A model generated the notes under the pieces. It worked only from the letters and a program-made list of their open reading frames with translations, had not been told where the DNA came from and did not search any database. From JBMOPD01 sp049323615 (GTDB taxonomy: Bacteria; Bacillota; Desulfotomaculia; Desulfotomaculales; Desulfocucumaceae): a DNA stretch of 54,481 bases. The position numbers and the translations under genes are program-made. Positions 16,564 to 25,220 of the stretch are shown piece after piece (the first letter of the stretch is position 1; the number at the start of each line of letters is the position of its first letter). Where the stretch lies: the NCBI GenBank assembly GCA_049323615.1, contig JBMOPD010000042.1, positions 1 through 54,481 of the forward strand. The letters are read 5' to 3'.

Positions 16564-16911
16564 ATGAACGAACAGGATAAATTGCTGGGCTACATTCCCG
16601 ACGAGGCAACGGGGTCAGGCCAGTTCCTTATTCGCAAGGTGGAGGATGCGATTTACCGTCATCCGGGGGTAGCCGAGGTGGCCGCCGTCTTCCTGCCGGG
16701 CCTGGACGGCAAATACGACCTGGCAGCTTTTATTGTGCCGGCGGACTCAAGCTTAAACCCGGAGATAATAAAACATTTCGTGGAAAACTCGGGTTACCTC
16801 TCTGCCGATGAATTCCCACGCCGTTATCATATGGTGCCGGAAATCCCGAAAACCCCCAGCGGCAAGTGCCAGAAGCACAAGCTGGTGCAGTCGCTGTTTG
16901 GAGATGATTGA
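16564..16911 (+). CDS. Stand-alone AMP-ligase C-terminal domain protein
   Basis: 115 residues that correspond only to the mobile C-terminal lobe of acyl-CoA synthetases: VEDAIYRHPGVAEVAAVFLPG ... EIPKTPSGKCQKHKLVQ, including the Lys that catalyses adenylation. There is no TSGTTG N-terminal domain. It has its own ATG and a good GGAGGTG site, and sits between hbd and the acyl-CoA dehydrogenase (33-bp gap) in the same operon, so it looks maintained rather than random debris. It might complement a ligase lobe in trans or bind acyl-CoA/AMP; that is speculation. Confidence 0.75.
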   Translation: MNEQDKLLGYIPDEATGSGQFLIRKVEDAIYRHPGVAEVAAVFLPGLDGKYDLAAFIVPADSSLNPEIIKHFVENSGYLSADEFPRRYHMVPEIPKTPSGKCQKHKLVQSLFGDD

Positions 16912-16944
16912 CAGCCTGCTTAACTTTTGAATGGAGGTATTTCC

Positions 16945-18099
16945 ATGTACAAGCTTACCGAGGAACAGGAGCTTTTGAGACAGACCGTCCGCCGGCTGGC
17001 CGAAACAAAGGTAGCCCCGCGGGCCGCTGAAATAGATGAAACCGACGAATATCCCCGGGACTTAAAGGAACTTTTCGCCGGGCAGGGCCTGATGGGAGCC
17101 GGGGTTCCCGAGGAATACGGCGGGACCGGGGCCGGGCTGCTCTCGGTATGCCTGATTACCGAAGAAATATCCAGGGTTTCCGGTTCCGCCGCCCTGATCG
17201 TGGCGGCCCAGGAACTGGGCCTTATGCCTATACTGGTGGGAGCCAGCGAGGAGCAAAAGAATAAATACCTGCCCGGCCTGGCAGCCGGAGATAAAATTTC
17301 GGCCTTTGCCCTCACCGAGCCCGACGCCGGATCCGACGCCGGCGGCATGAAAACCACCGCCCGCCGGGCGGGTGACAAGTACATCCTGAACGGCACCAAG
17401 TGTTTCATCACCAACGGGGGTATAGCCGATGTTTATACCGTCTTCGCCAAGACGCAGCCGGATGCGGGCATCAAGGGCATCAGCTGCTTCATCGTGGAAA
17501 AGGACACCCCCGGCTTCACAATCGGCAAAAAGGAACACAAGATGGGCATCAGGGGGTCCCAGACCACCCAGCTGATTTTCGAGGACTGTGAGATACCGGC
17601 GGAAAACCTGCTGGGCAAGGAAGGCAGCGGCTTTAAATACGCCATGATGACCCTGGACCGCACCCGCCCGGTGGTCGGCGCCCAGGGCCTGGGGATAGCC
17701 CAGGGGGCCTTTGACTACGCCCTCAATTACGCCAAGGAAAGGGTCCAGTTCGGAAAACCGATCATTACCTTCCAGGGCCTGCAGTGGATGCTGGCCGACA
17801 TGCGCACCAGGATCGAGGCGGCCCGCCAGCTGCTGTACAAGGCCGCCTGCCTTATCGAGGAGGCCGAGTCCGGCGGCGTGTCGGCCAATGAACTGAGCCT
17901 GTTCTCGGCCATGGCCAAGACCTTCGCCACCGACACGGCCATGTACGTTACCACCGAGGCCCTGCAGGTGCTGGGCGGCTATGGCTACATGAAGGAATAC
18001 CCCATGGAGCGGATGATGAGGGACGCCAAGATTACCCAGATCTATGAAGGCACCAACCAGATCCAGCGGGTGGTAATTTCCCGCTGCCTGATGGAGTAG
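16945..18099 (+). CDS. bcd: Acyl-CoA dehydrogenase, butyryl-CoA type
   Basis: 384 residues. All family signatures are present: ALTEPDAGSDAGG, CFITNGG, the FAD/Arg loop KERVQFGKPI, LGGYGYMKEYPMERMMRD, and the catalytic Glu in QIYEGTNQIQR, which is the short-chain position. With thiolase and Hbd it suits butyryl-CoA/crotonyl-CoA metabolism; no etfAB is adjacent. ATG 16945 is chosen over the upstream candidate because AATGGAGG lies 8 nt before it. Ends in a strong terminator. Confidence 0.93.
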   Translation: MYKLTEEQELLRQTVRRLAETKVAPRAAEIDETDEYPRDLKELFAGQGLMGAGVPEEYGGTGAGLLSVCLITEEISRVSGSAALIVAAQELGLMPILVGASEEQKNKYLPGLAAGDKISAFALTEPDAGSDAGGMKTTARRAGDKYILNGTKCFITNGGIADVYTVFAKTQPDAGIKGISCFIVEKDTPGFTIGKKEHKMGIRGSQTTQLIFEDCEIPAENLLGKEGSGFKYAMMTLDRTRPVVGAQGLGIAQGAFDYALNYAKERVQFGKPIITFQGLQWMLADMRTRIEAARQLLYKAACLIEEAESGGVSANELSLFSAMAKTFATDTAMYVTTEALQVLGGYGYMKEYPMERMMRDAKITQIYEGTNQIQRVVISRCLME

Positions 18100-18162
18100 T
18101 CGTCAGTCGTTGGCCGTCAGCCGTCAGCATTCGCTTTCACGCTTCTAACGCAGAATAAACGG

Positions 18163-18205
18163 GGGCTCTTATCCAATTCATGGATAAGAGCCCTTAAAAC
18201 TTTTT
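18163..18205 (+). terminator. Terminator of the thiolase operon
   Basis: 12-bp perfect stem (18163-18174 with 18182-18193), 7-nt loop, then TTAAAACTTTTT. Confidence 0.92.
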
Positions 18206-18260
18206 CCCCTGTTATATTAAGGATATACCGGGACACCAGGTTTTCCCGGGACAAGTCCCC

Positions 18261-19046
18261 CTATAAAACCAAGGCAACCGCTGACTTTTTCGCCATCAGC
18301 GCCGCTCCCAGGGCGCCGGCGATCTGCGCCTCCGGCGGCACCTCCAGCCTTTGCCCCAGCCTGTCCCCAAGGGCCCTGACCAGGCCGATATTCTTGGAAA
18401 CCCCTCCGGTCAAAACAACCTTCGGCCTTACTTCCACCCGGGCGGCCATGCTGGCAATCCTGGAGGCCATGGCGTCGTGAATGCCGGCAATAATCTCCTC
18501 CCTGGTGGCCCCGGAAGCAATCCTGGAAATAACCTCGGATTCGGCGAAAACCGTACACATGTTGCTTATTTCAGCCTTGCTTGAAGCCTTCAGGGACAGG
18601 GCGCCGAAATCGTTCAGGTCCACCTCCAGGGCATGGGCCATTACCTCCAGAAAGCGCCCGGTCCCGGCGGCGCACTTGTCATTCATGACAAAATTGAGCA
18701 CCTTGCCCGCCGGGTCCACTGAAATGGCCTTGCTGTCCTGCCCGCCCACGTCTATCACGGTGGCCGCTCCGGGAACCAGGTGACTGGCCCCCAGGGCATG
18801 GCAGGATATTTCGGTGAACTGCTTGTGGGCTTCCCTGACCGCCGCCCGGCCGTAGCCGGTGGAAACTATGTGTTTAAGCCGGCCCTTCTCTATTCCCGCC
18901 AGCTTCAGGGCCTCTTCCAGAACGGCGGTGGCCGCGCCGGCGCTGTTGTATCCCCTGAAGGCCACCACCGAGGCCGCTATTTCATCATCTCTTAAAATAA
19001 CACACTTGGCCGTGATCGATCCGATGTCAATGCCGCAATAATACAC
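18261..19046 (-). CDS. 2-hydroxyacyl-CoA dehydratase activator-like ATPase (HgdC/BadF family)
   Basis: 261 residues of the BadF/BadG/BcrA/HgdC ASKHA ATPase fold: GIDIGSITAK phosphate loop, VIDVGGQDSKAI, and TGGVSKN. The two cluster-binding cysteines are present in NDKCAAGTGRF and NMCTVFAESE, so it should bind a [4Fe-4S] between two subunits and drive an electron into a partner dehydratase or reductase using ATP. No HgdAB or BcrBC partner is in the window. GTG 19046 follows AGGAGGCTGACAG. It is convergent with the thiolase operon and has its own promoter. Confidence 0.9.
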   Translation of the reverse strand: MYYCGIDIGSITAKCVILRDDEIAASVVAFRGYNSAGAATAVLEEALKLAGIEKGRLKHIVSTGYGRAAVREAHKQFTEISCHALGASHLVPGAATVIDVGGQDSKAISVDPAGKVLNFVMNDKCAAGTGRFLEVMAHALEVDLNDFGALSLKASSKAEISNMCTVFAESEVISRIASGATREEIIAGIHDAMASRIASMAARVEVRPKVVLTGGVSKNIGLVRALGDRLGQRLEVPPEAQIAGALGAALMAKKSAVALVL

Positions 19047-19076
19047 CTGTCAGCCTCCTAAACAACAACTAAAAAG

Positions 19077-19105
19077 ATTTTATTAGCCCGCTCCCGCTTC
19101 GTCAA
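19077..19105 (-). promoter_or_regulatory. Sigma-A-type promoter for the activator gene
   Basis: On the minus strand TTGACG (19105-19100), 17-nt spacer, TAAAAT (19082-19077). Confidence 0.65.
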
Positions 19106-19217
19106 TACCTGAAAGCTATTGGCCGCCGGCTGCAAGAACCCAAGAGGATGGCCCGGACACATTCTGTCTCCTGTCTCCTGTATTCTGTCTCCTGAGCATA
19201 AATACCTGCTCCCGGGC

Positions 19218-21764
19218 TTAAAACCTCGCCGCCCAGGCCACCAGAGGCAGTTCGAACTTGTCAATCAGTTCCGGATTCCCCGGCCTCACCCGCACGGTGT
19301 AGCCGAAGGTTCCCTGGGGCAGTATGGCCCGCCCGGTAAAGTAATGCAGCCCTTCCCCCCCGGTCTCCTCGAAAAGCATGGGTGCAATGCTCAGGCTGTA
19401 GAGACCCTTTTCCGAAACATGGCCGTACACTATTTCCACATCCACGTCATCCGGCCCGATCCGTCCCAGCCGGACGGCGGCTTTTAATACCAGGCTTTCC
19501 CCGACATTCATCTCCCTGGTTACATTGGTTTCCACCCGGACAACTTCCACCTGATCCCAGTTTTCTTTCATTAACTGCTTGTACTCCTTCATTTTTTCAG
19601 CCGCCGCAAAATTGTCCCGGGCAAAATACCGGCCCCTCCTGATCAGCGGTATGTAGTATCTGTCGGTATATTCCTGCACCATACGCTCGGTGCTGAAAAC
19701 AGGGGTGATGGTCTGCATGGAGTTTTTCATCATCTGCACCCACTCCCGGGGGAAGCCCATCTCCTGCCTGTAGTAGGTGGGAATTACCTTTTCTTCAAGC
19801 AGGGTGTAGAGTGAATAACAGTCGTCCCTGTCCTGCATCTCATCATCGCTGTACCTTCGCTTTTCACCGATGGCAAAGCCGTTCCGGCCGTTATAACCTT
19901 CAGGCCACCAGCCGTCAAGTATGCTGACGTTTATCACCCCGTTGGCAGCCGCTTTCTGGCCGCTGGTGCCGCTTGCCTCCAGAGGGCGGCGGGGAGTGTT
20001 CAGCCAGACATCGACTCCCTGCAGCAGGTAGCGCGCCATATCAATACCGTAATCTTCCAGGAAGACGACCTTTCCCTTAAACTCTTCCTGGTTTGACACG
20101 TCATAAACCATTTTGATCAGTTCCTGCCCGGCCGTGTCCGCCGGGTGCGCCTTGCCGGCAAATATAAATTGTACCGGCCTTTCCGGGTGGTTGACCAGCC
20201 TGGCAAGGCGTTCCCTGTCCCGGAACAGAAGTCCGGCCCTTTTATACGTGGCAAACCGGCGGGCAAATCCAATGGTGAGAACACCGGGGCGTAAAAAATT
20301 TTCCACCTCCCGGATGCGCTCATACGGCTCCTGGTTCCTGAGCCTCTGCTTCCTCAGGCTATTTCTGGCAAACCTGATCATTTTCTCCTTTAAGGACTGG
20401 TGTACAACCCAGAGAAGGTTTTCCGGGAGTTCGCCGATATTCTTCCACAGTTGCCTGTCGGTAACCCTCTCCTGCCAGTCGGATCCCAGGTAGATGGTAT
20501 ATAAATCCTTAATCTCCTGGGCCAGCCAGGTAAAGGTGTGAATGCCGTTGGTAATATAAGAAATTGGGAACTCCTCCACCGGGACACCGGGGTAAAGGCA
20601 ACAGAACATCTCCCTGGAAACTTCCCCGTGCAGCCTGCTCACGCCGTTGCAACAACCGGACAGGCGCATGGCCAGCAGGGTCATATTGAACATCTTGCGC
20701 CCCGGGTCCCAGCCCAGCTCCAGCAGATCCTCCCTTTCCACCCCCAGTACATCGTAAAGATGACCGAAATACCGGTCTATCATCTCGGCCGTGAACAGGT
20801 CGTGCCCGGCCGGAACGGGGGTGTGGGTGGTGAATATCGTACAGCTCTTCACCACCTCCACGGCGGTATCAAATGTAACATTCCTCTCCACCACCAGTTC
20901 CCGCAGCCGCTCGATCAGGAGAAAGGCGGCATGGCCCTCATTGATGTGCCATACCGACGGATTGATACCCAGCTTTCTCAGGGCCCGCACGCCACCTATG
21001 CCCAGGATCACCTCCTGGGAAATCCTGACCGTCCGGTCCCCTCCGTAAAGCTGGCCGGTAATGGCCCGGTCTTCCAGGCAGTTCAGGGATATATTGGTAT
21101 CCAGCAGCACCAGGTCAATGCGGCCCACCTTTGATCTCCACAGCTTAACAAAAATGTCCCGGCCGGGAAATTCCACCCTTACTGTCATCTCCTCCCCGCT
21201 GCCGTCAAAAACCGGCTGCAGGGGCTGATCGTAAAAATTGTGGTAGGGGTAAAAGGCCTCCTGCTTTCCTTCCCGGTTGATTATCTGGTTAAAGTACCCG
21301 TTCTTGTACAGCAGCCCCACTCCCACAAAGGGCAAACCCAGGTCGCTGGCCGATTTCATGTGGTCCCCGGCCAGCAGCCCCAGGCCCCCGGAATAAATGG
21401 GGTGTGATTCATGCAGGCCGAATTCGGGGGAAAAATAGGCGATCACGCTGTCCCTGTATTCGGGGTAAGTCCTGTCAAACCAGGACTTCCTGTTCAGGTA
21501 GCCGCGAAACTCTTCCGTCACCTGGCCGTATAATTTCAGGTATTCCTCATTCTGGGCAATATCGTCCAGTTCCTCTTCATTCACCAGCAGGAGAAACTTT
21601 ACCGGGTTGTGGTTTACCTCCTCCCACAAACCCTCGTTTATCCTTTTAAAAAGGTTCTGTGCCTGAACATTCCAGCTGAACCAGAAATTGCGGGCAATAT
21701 CCCCCAGCCCCTCGATCTGCCGGGGCAGCCTGGGCCTTATGGACACGGTCCTGAACGAATACAT
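19218..21764 (-). CDS. glgP: Alpha-glucan (glycogen) phosphorylase
   Basis: 848 residues, GT35 phosphorylase of the short bacterial/archaeal type with an N-terminal DUF3417 domain (ARNFWFSWNVQAQNLF). The PLP-binding region EASGTSGQKAAANGVINVS carries the lysine, and GFARRFATYKRA and NTPRRPLEASG are intact. It releases glucose-1-phosphate from glycogen, which many spore-formers store before sporulation. ATG follows AGGGGGTGCCTTT. Divergent from cotJABC across a 172-bp region in which I could not place a firm promoter. Confidence 0.95.
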   Translation of the reverse strand: MYSFRTVSIRPRLPRQIEGLGDIARNFWFSWNVQAQNLFKRINEGLWEEVNHNPVKFLLLVNEEELDDIAQNEEYLKLYGQVTEEFRGYLNRKSWFDRTYPEYRDSVIAYFSPEFGLHESHPIYSGGLGLLAGDHMKSASDLGLPFVGVGLLYKNGYFNQIINREGKQEAFYPYHNFYDQPLQPVFDGSGEEMTVRVEFPGRDIFVKLWRSKVGRIDLVLLDTNISLNCLEDRAITGQLYGGDRTVRISQEVILGIGGVRALRKLGINPSVWHINEGHAAFLLIERLRELVVERNVTFDTAVEVVKSCTIFTTHTPVPAGHDLFTAEMIDRYFGHLYDVLGVEREDLLELGWDPGRKMFNMTLLAMRLSGCCNGVSRLHGEVSREMFCCLYPGVPVEEFPISYITNGIHTFTWLAQEIKDLYTIYLGSDWQERVTDRQLWKNIGELPENLLWVVHQSLKEKMIRFARNSLRKQRLRNQEPYERIREVENFLRPGVLTIGFARRFATYKRAGLLFRDRERLARLVNHPERPVQFIFAGKAHPADTAGQELIKMVYDVSNQEEFKGKVVFLEDYGIDMARYLLQGVDVWLNTPRRPLEASGTSGQKAAANGVINVSILDGWWPEGYNGRNGFAIGEKRRYSDDEMQDRDDCYSLYTLLEEKVIPTYYRQEMGFPREWVQMMKNSMQTITPVFSTERMVQEYTDRYYIPLIRRGRYFARDNFAAAEKMKEYKQLMKENWDQVEVVRVETNVTREMNVGESLVLKAAVRLGRIGPDDVDVEIVYGHVSEKGLYSLSIAPMLFEETGGEGLHYFTGRAILPQGTFGYTVRVRPGNPELIDKFELPLVAWAARF

Positions 21765-21936
21765 AAAGGCACCCCCTGTCTATCTTCCGGTTTTACCCTC
21801 TATTCAACCATAACCTGCCAATTTCCTTCCGGCTCCAATTCAATACGCTATATGCAAATTATTATTCCATTGTGTAACATTTTACCCTGTCACCGCCTAT
21901 TATAGTTAAAAAATAACTTACTAGGCGGTGTTATAC

Positions 21937-22398
21937 ATGAACGGATTCAGAAAAAAACCACTGGTGTGGGGTCCCCTTCCGCCTGCTCCCAGGCCGGATC
22001 AATTCCCGGCAGCAGTGGATCAGGACACGGCCCCTCCCTGGGATGCCCCGGTGATGGAAGCGGCGGGAACCGGAACCACGGTAGAGACCCGGGCCGCCGC
22101 GGCAGAGCCGGATGCGCCCGTGGCGGAAAAAATGGTTGAAGACGCGGAACCGGTTGTCTCAGCCGGCGAAGAAAAAACCGGGGACTCAACCGCCGTGGAA
22201 ATGGAAGCCCCGGAAGAAAGGGTATTCCCGGGACCGGGACCCTACCCTCCCCCCGCTCCTCCAGGCCCCTCCTGCCCCGGTATGGAACTGGCCACGGCCT
22301 ATATACCGTACCAGAGGTACGGGCCCACGTACAGCCCCGCGGAAGCGCTGGAAAAGGGCACCCTTTTCCCTGAACTCTACCGGCCCTACCCCTATTAG
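21937..22398 (+). CDS. cotJA: Spore coat protein CotJA with long Pro/Glu-rich N-terminus
   Basis: 153 residues. Only the last ~40 are CotJA-like (LATAYIPYQRYGPTYSPAEAL, then ...LFPELYRPYPY). The preceding ~110 residues are low complexity, rich in Pro, Ala, Glu and Val, and unlike the usual ~80-residue CotJA. The reading frame is continuous and there is no evident frameshift. ATG 21937 follows AGGCGGTG at 6 nt. First gene of the cotJABC operon, which belongs to the inner coat and is under sporulation control in Bacillus; I did not find a clear sigma-E promoter. Confidence 0.85.
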   Translation: MNGFRKKPLVWGPLPPAPRPDQFPAAVDQDTAPPWDAPVMEAAGTGTTVETRAAAAEPDAPVAEKMVEDAEPVVSAGEEKTGDSTAVEMEAPEERVFPGPGPYPPPAPPGPSCPGMELATAYIPYQRYGPTYSPAEALEKGTLFPELYRPYPY

Positions 22399-22420
22399 TG
22401 AGAGAACGGAGGCATGAAAA

Positions 22421-22678
22421 ATGAACGGCAACTCCCTGTCTCTCCTGAGACAGATTATGGAACTGGAATTCACGGCCATTGAACTGAACCTATTTCTCGA
22501 TACCCATCCCGATGACCAGGAAGCATTAAGGGATCTGAGAATGGTAAACGAAAGACTTCAGTCTCTCACAGCCGAGTATGAGAGACTGCGCGGTCCGCTG
22601 TTCCCCTTCTCCGCCGAAGGCGCCCGGGATCACTGGAGATGGATTGACGAGCCCTGGCCGTGGGAAATCATTTATTAA
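22421..22678 (+). CDS. cotJB: Spore coat protein CotJB
   Basis: 85 residues of normal CotJB length. It begins SLLRQIMELEFTAIELNLFL and ends in a Trp-rich tail (DHWRWIDEPWPWE), both characteristic. It assembles with CotJA and CotJC in the spore coat; biochemical role unknown. ATG follows an AACGGAGG site. Gap to cotJA 22 bp, to cotJC 22 bp. Confidence 0.93.
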   Translation: MNGNSLSLLRQIMELEFTAIELNLFLDTHPDDQEALRDLRMVNERLQSLTAEYERLRGPLFPFSAEGARDHWRWIDEPWPWEIIY

Positions 22679-22700
22679 TTTCGGAAAGGAAGTTGACCTT

Positions 22701-23273
22701 ATGTGGATATACGAAAAAAAGCTTGAATACCCGGTGCGGGTCCAGGGGATTGACCTGCGCATGGCCAAATTCCTCATGGCCCAGTACGGCGGCCCCGATT
22801 CCGAGCTCTCGGCCGGAGTCCGCTACCTGACCCAGAGGTACTCCATGCCCACCCCCCGCACCAAGGGGCTGCTCACCGATATAGGCACCGAGGAACTGGC
22901 CCACTGGGAGATCATCGCCGCCATGATCTACAAGCTTACCCACGGCGCCCCGGCGGAGGCGATGCGGGAGGCCGGACTGGGCGGCTACTACACCATGCAC
23001 GACAACGCCGTGTACCCTGCCAACCCCGACGGCGTTCCCTGGACGGCGGCCTACATCCAGGCCACCGGCGACCCCGTCACCGACCTGCACGAAGACCTGG
23101 CCGCCGAACAGAAGGCCCGGACCACTTATGAGCACCTGATCAGGCTCACCGACGACCCGGGCATCAAGGACACCCTGAGATTCTTGAGGGAGCGCGAGGT
23201 GGTCCACTTCCAGCGCTTCGGCGAGGCCCTGGACCACGTGCAGGAATTCCTGGGGAGCAAAAAGGTCTTTTAA
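22701..23273 (+). CDS. cotJC: Spore coat protein CotJC, manganese-catalase family
   Basis: 190 residues, ferritin-like four-helix protein. Probable di-manganese ligands are visible in GTEELAHWEI (Glu, His), DLAAEQKARTTYEHL and REREVVHFQRFGEAL. It is related to Mn catalases and may protect the spore from peroxide. ATG 22701 follows GGAAAGGAAGTTGACCTT. The last 223 bp of the gene and 29 bp beyond are repeated at 54109-54360 with a single base difference (see there). Confidence 0.93.
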   Translation: MWIYEKKLEYPVRVQGIDLRMAKFLMAQYGGPDSELSAGVRYLTQRYSMPTPRTKGLLTDIGTEELAHWEIIAAMIYKLTHGAPAEAMREAGLGGYYTMHDNAVYPANPDGVPWTAAYIQATGDPVTDLHEDLAAEQKARTTYEHLIRLTDDPGIKDTLRFLREREVVHFQRFGEALDHVQEFLGSKKVF

Positions 23274-23303
23274 TATTCCCTGGAAATTCAACTAAGAAAT
23301 CAA

Positions 23304-23333
23304 AACACCGGGAAGCCCGGTGTTGTTTTTTCT
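23304..23333. terminator. Bidirectional terminator after cotJC
   Basis: 9-bp stem (23304-23312 with 23316-23324), 3-nt loop, then TGTTTTTTCTC on plus and TTTTGATTTCTT on minus. Serves cotJABC and probably the long minus-strand operon that ends at 23453. Confidence 0.9.
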
Positions 23334-23339
23334 CGGTGT

Positions 23340-23432
23340 ATAATCACATCTTTCGAAATACATCCCGCTTTTTTCCTTGCGGTCGCACTTTTCGGTGGAC
23401 GGCGAAAGCACTTCCACCACCAGGTCCGGCGC
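23340..23432 (-). pseudogene. Remnant of a Uma2 (DUF820) family protein
   Basis: The minus strand reads APDLVVEVLSPSTEKCDRK followed by EKSGMYFERC, the hallmark PD-(D/E)xK segment of Uma2/DUF820 proteins. There is no room for the rest of the ~190-residue family on either side, and no start. A short fossil between cotJC and the thioesterase gene. Confidence 0.75.
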
Positions 23433-23452
23433 GCCCCCGCACCGGCGGGGAA

Positions 23453-23851
23453 TCAGCGGACGTTTTCCATGCGGTAGGCCAGCCCCTCGGCCAGGGCCAC
23501 CAGGTCGCCCCGGTCGTCCCTCACCTCCATCCGGTAAAGGCCGGTCCTGCCGGTGATTTTTTCCTCCCGGGCGGTGGCGGTCAACACCGCCCCGGCGGTG
23601 GTGGCCTTCAGGAAGTGGATATTCACCGACAGTGCCAGGGCCAGGGGACCCCGGGCGTTGCCGGCGGCGGCAAAGACGATGTCGGCCAGGCTGAAGATGG
23701 CCCCGCCATGGGTCACCCCGGCCCCGTTGAGCAGTTCCGGCCCCACCTTCATGGTGGCCCGGGCGTAACCGGGTATTGCCTCCACCAGAACGATGCCCAG
23801 GTGCCGGGCCATGGCGTCCCTCTGCCGGAAAAGATCGGCAAATTCACTCAC
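23453..23851 (-). CDS. PaaI-type hotdog thioesterase
   Basis: 132 residues, hotdog fold. LNGAGVTHGGAIFSLADIVFAAAGN carries the HGG(A) turn and the Asp of PaaI-like acyl-CoA thioesterases. It would release CoA from aryl- or acyl-CoA esters that accumulate during catabolism. GTG start after AAGGGTGAG. It is the last gene in the minus-strand series; a strong GC hairpin (23882-23908) separates it from the DUF362 gene, so it may be only partly co-transcribed. Confidence 0.88.
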   Translation of the reverse strand: MSEFADLFRQRDAMARHLGIVLVEAIPGYARATMKVGPELLNGAGVTHGGAIFSLADIVFAAAGNARGPLALALSVNIHFLKATTAGAVLTATAREEKITGRTGLYRMEVRDDRGDLVALAEGLAYRMENVR

Positions 23852-23881
23852 TTAATTAACTCACCCTTCACTGTCCCCGGG

Positions 23882-23908
23882 CTGCCGGGGAGCGCAAGGC
23901 CCCGGCAG
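23882..23908. repeat. GC-rich 9-bp hairpin between the DUF362 and thioesterase genes
   Basis: CTGCCGGGG and CCCCGGCAG flank a 9-nt loop. No T run follows on the minus strand, so it is not a classical terminator; it could modulate transcript ends. Confidence 0.5.
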
Positions 23909-23921
23909 CGGTGCCGGGGCG

Positions 23922-25220
23922 TCACTGCATGACGTACAGCCCCATGTCGAATATTTCTTTGTCGCTGTAGTTGTTCTTCAAGTAAAACCCGCGGTATTTG
24001 ACGTAGTCTTCGTACTTGCAGTCGATCCCCTCGGCCTGCATTACCTTTTCGAAGTTCTTTAGGTCCGGCGGGCATCCCTTCACCTGAACCGCCTTCTTTA
24101 TGTTGGGGTTGTCCTTGTTCAGGTCGCAGATGCACTTGCCGAAGAGGACGGTTTTCTCAAAGCCGGGGCCGGCCATGCGAACCTTGCCGGTGATCACCTC
24201 GACCCCGGGAAAAGGCTGGCCCTTGAAGGCCGACATGATCATGATCAGCATCGGGTTGTACATCCCGGAGCAGCCGGTGCACAGGGTTTTATCGTACTTT
24301 CTGACCGCGATCCCGGTGATCCCCCTCTTTTTGAAGCCCAGCGGCCCGGTGTCGTCCTCCTCCCAGTCCCAGTCGTGGGCCAGGCTGAAGCCCACCTCCC
24401 CGATGCCCCGGCCCCGAACCTCGATGTCGGCGGTGTCCAGGCTGCGGCCGGATATGCCGGCGTAGTTTTCCAGGTGCGGCACCTCCCGGGCCGGGTGGCC
24501 CATCACCTCCGAGGCCACCACGTCGCAGGCGAAGGTGTCCCGGGAGGCGATCAGCAAATCTTTCCTGTAGGCCTTGCCGTAAGGGGCCGGCCCCCTTTCC
24601 AGGGTGTAGATGCCGTCGACGATGGTCAGCCCCGGCGGGAGCTTGTCGGCTATGGCCGGGAACATCTGGTCCAGGTCGTGGTCCCTGCCGTGGCAGAGTA
24701 TCTTCGACTTCCTGTCCAGGCACCCCTTGAGGTTTTTCAGCCCCAGGGAAACCCGGCACAGGTTGTGGGTCTTGAGCACCGGCAGGTTGATCAGCCGGTG
24801 GGCCTCCAGGGCCTTCTGGGCGATGTTGAGCTTGTAGCCGCCGAAGTCCACCGGGACGAACTTTTCCTCGTTGAAGTCCACCAGTTCGACCCCGTACCTC
24901 TCTTTGAGCTTTTCGTAGCCCAGGGCCTGGTATATCTGCCTGCCCTTGGATTTGGGGACCGGCAGGGGGGCCTCGCCCACGGTGATCCTGGAAAAGCCCT
25001 CCTCGGCCAGCAGCCGGACCAGGGCGAAGACCAGGGCGGTGGTGGTGACCACCCCGTATGGCGGGAAGGGGAGGTCGAATTCCCAGTCCACCAGGTTGGG
25101 CTTGATCAGTATGCCGTCGTTTTTGTTCATCCCCTGGAGGCCGCCGCAGAGTTCCACGGCCTCCCTGACCGACTGGTCGATGTCCCGGGATTTGACTATT
25201 GAGACAACCGGTTTTGCCAT
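23922..25220 (-). CDS. DUF362 domain protein with C-terminal cysteine motifs
   Basis: 432 residues. Residues ~1-290 are DUF362 (ILIKPNLV, INLPVLKTHNLCRVSLGLKNLKG, GHPAREVPHLENY). The C-terminal third holds CTGCSGMYNP, a GKCIC pair and a VKGCPPDL segment that may bind an iron-sulfur cluster, though not in the standard ferredoxin spacing. DUF362 proteins often travel with redox enzymes; the biochemical role is unknown. ATG follows AAAAGGTGCATTAA. It directly abuts the stop of the nitronate-monooxygenase-like gene upstream. Confidence 0.85.
   Translation of the reverse strand: MAKPVVSIVKSRDIDQSVREAVELCGGLQGMNKNDGILIKPNLVDWEFDLPFPPYGVVTTTALVFALVRLLAEEGFSRITVGEAPLPVPKSKGRQIYQALGYEKLKERYGVELVDFNEEKFVPVDFGGYKLNIAQKALEAHRLINLPVLKTHNLCRVSLGLKNLKGCLDRKSKILCHGRDHDLDQMFPAIADKLPPGLTIVDGIYTLERGPAPYGKAYRKDLLIASRDTFACDVVASEVMGHPAREVPHLENYAGISGRSLDTADIEVRGRGIGEVGFSLAHDWDWEEDDTGPLGFKKRGITGIAVRKYDKTLCTGCSGMYNPMLIMIMSAFKGQPFPGVEVITGKVRMAGPGFEKTVLFGKCICDLNKDNPNIKKAVQVKGCPPDLKNFEKVMQAEGIDCKYEDYVKYRGFYLKNNYSDKEIFDMGLYVMQ

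Noticed and set aside
18261..19046. A complete 2-hydroxyacyl-CoA dehydratase or benzoyl-CoA reductase system
   Set aside because: Only the activator is present; no HgdAB or BcrBC subunits in the window.
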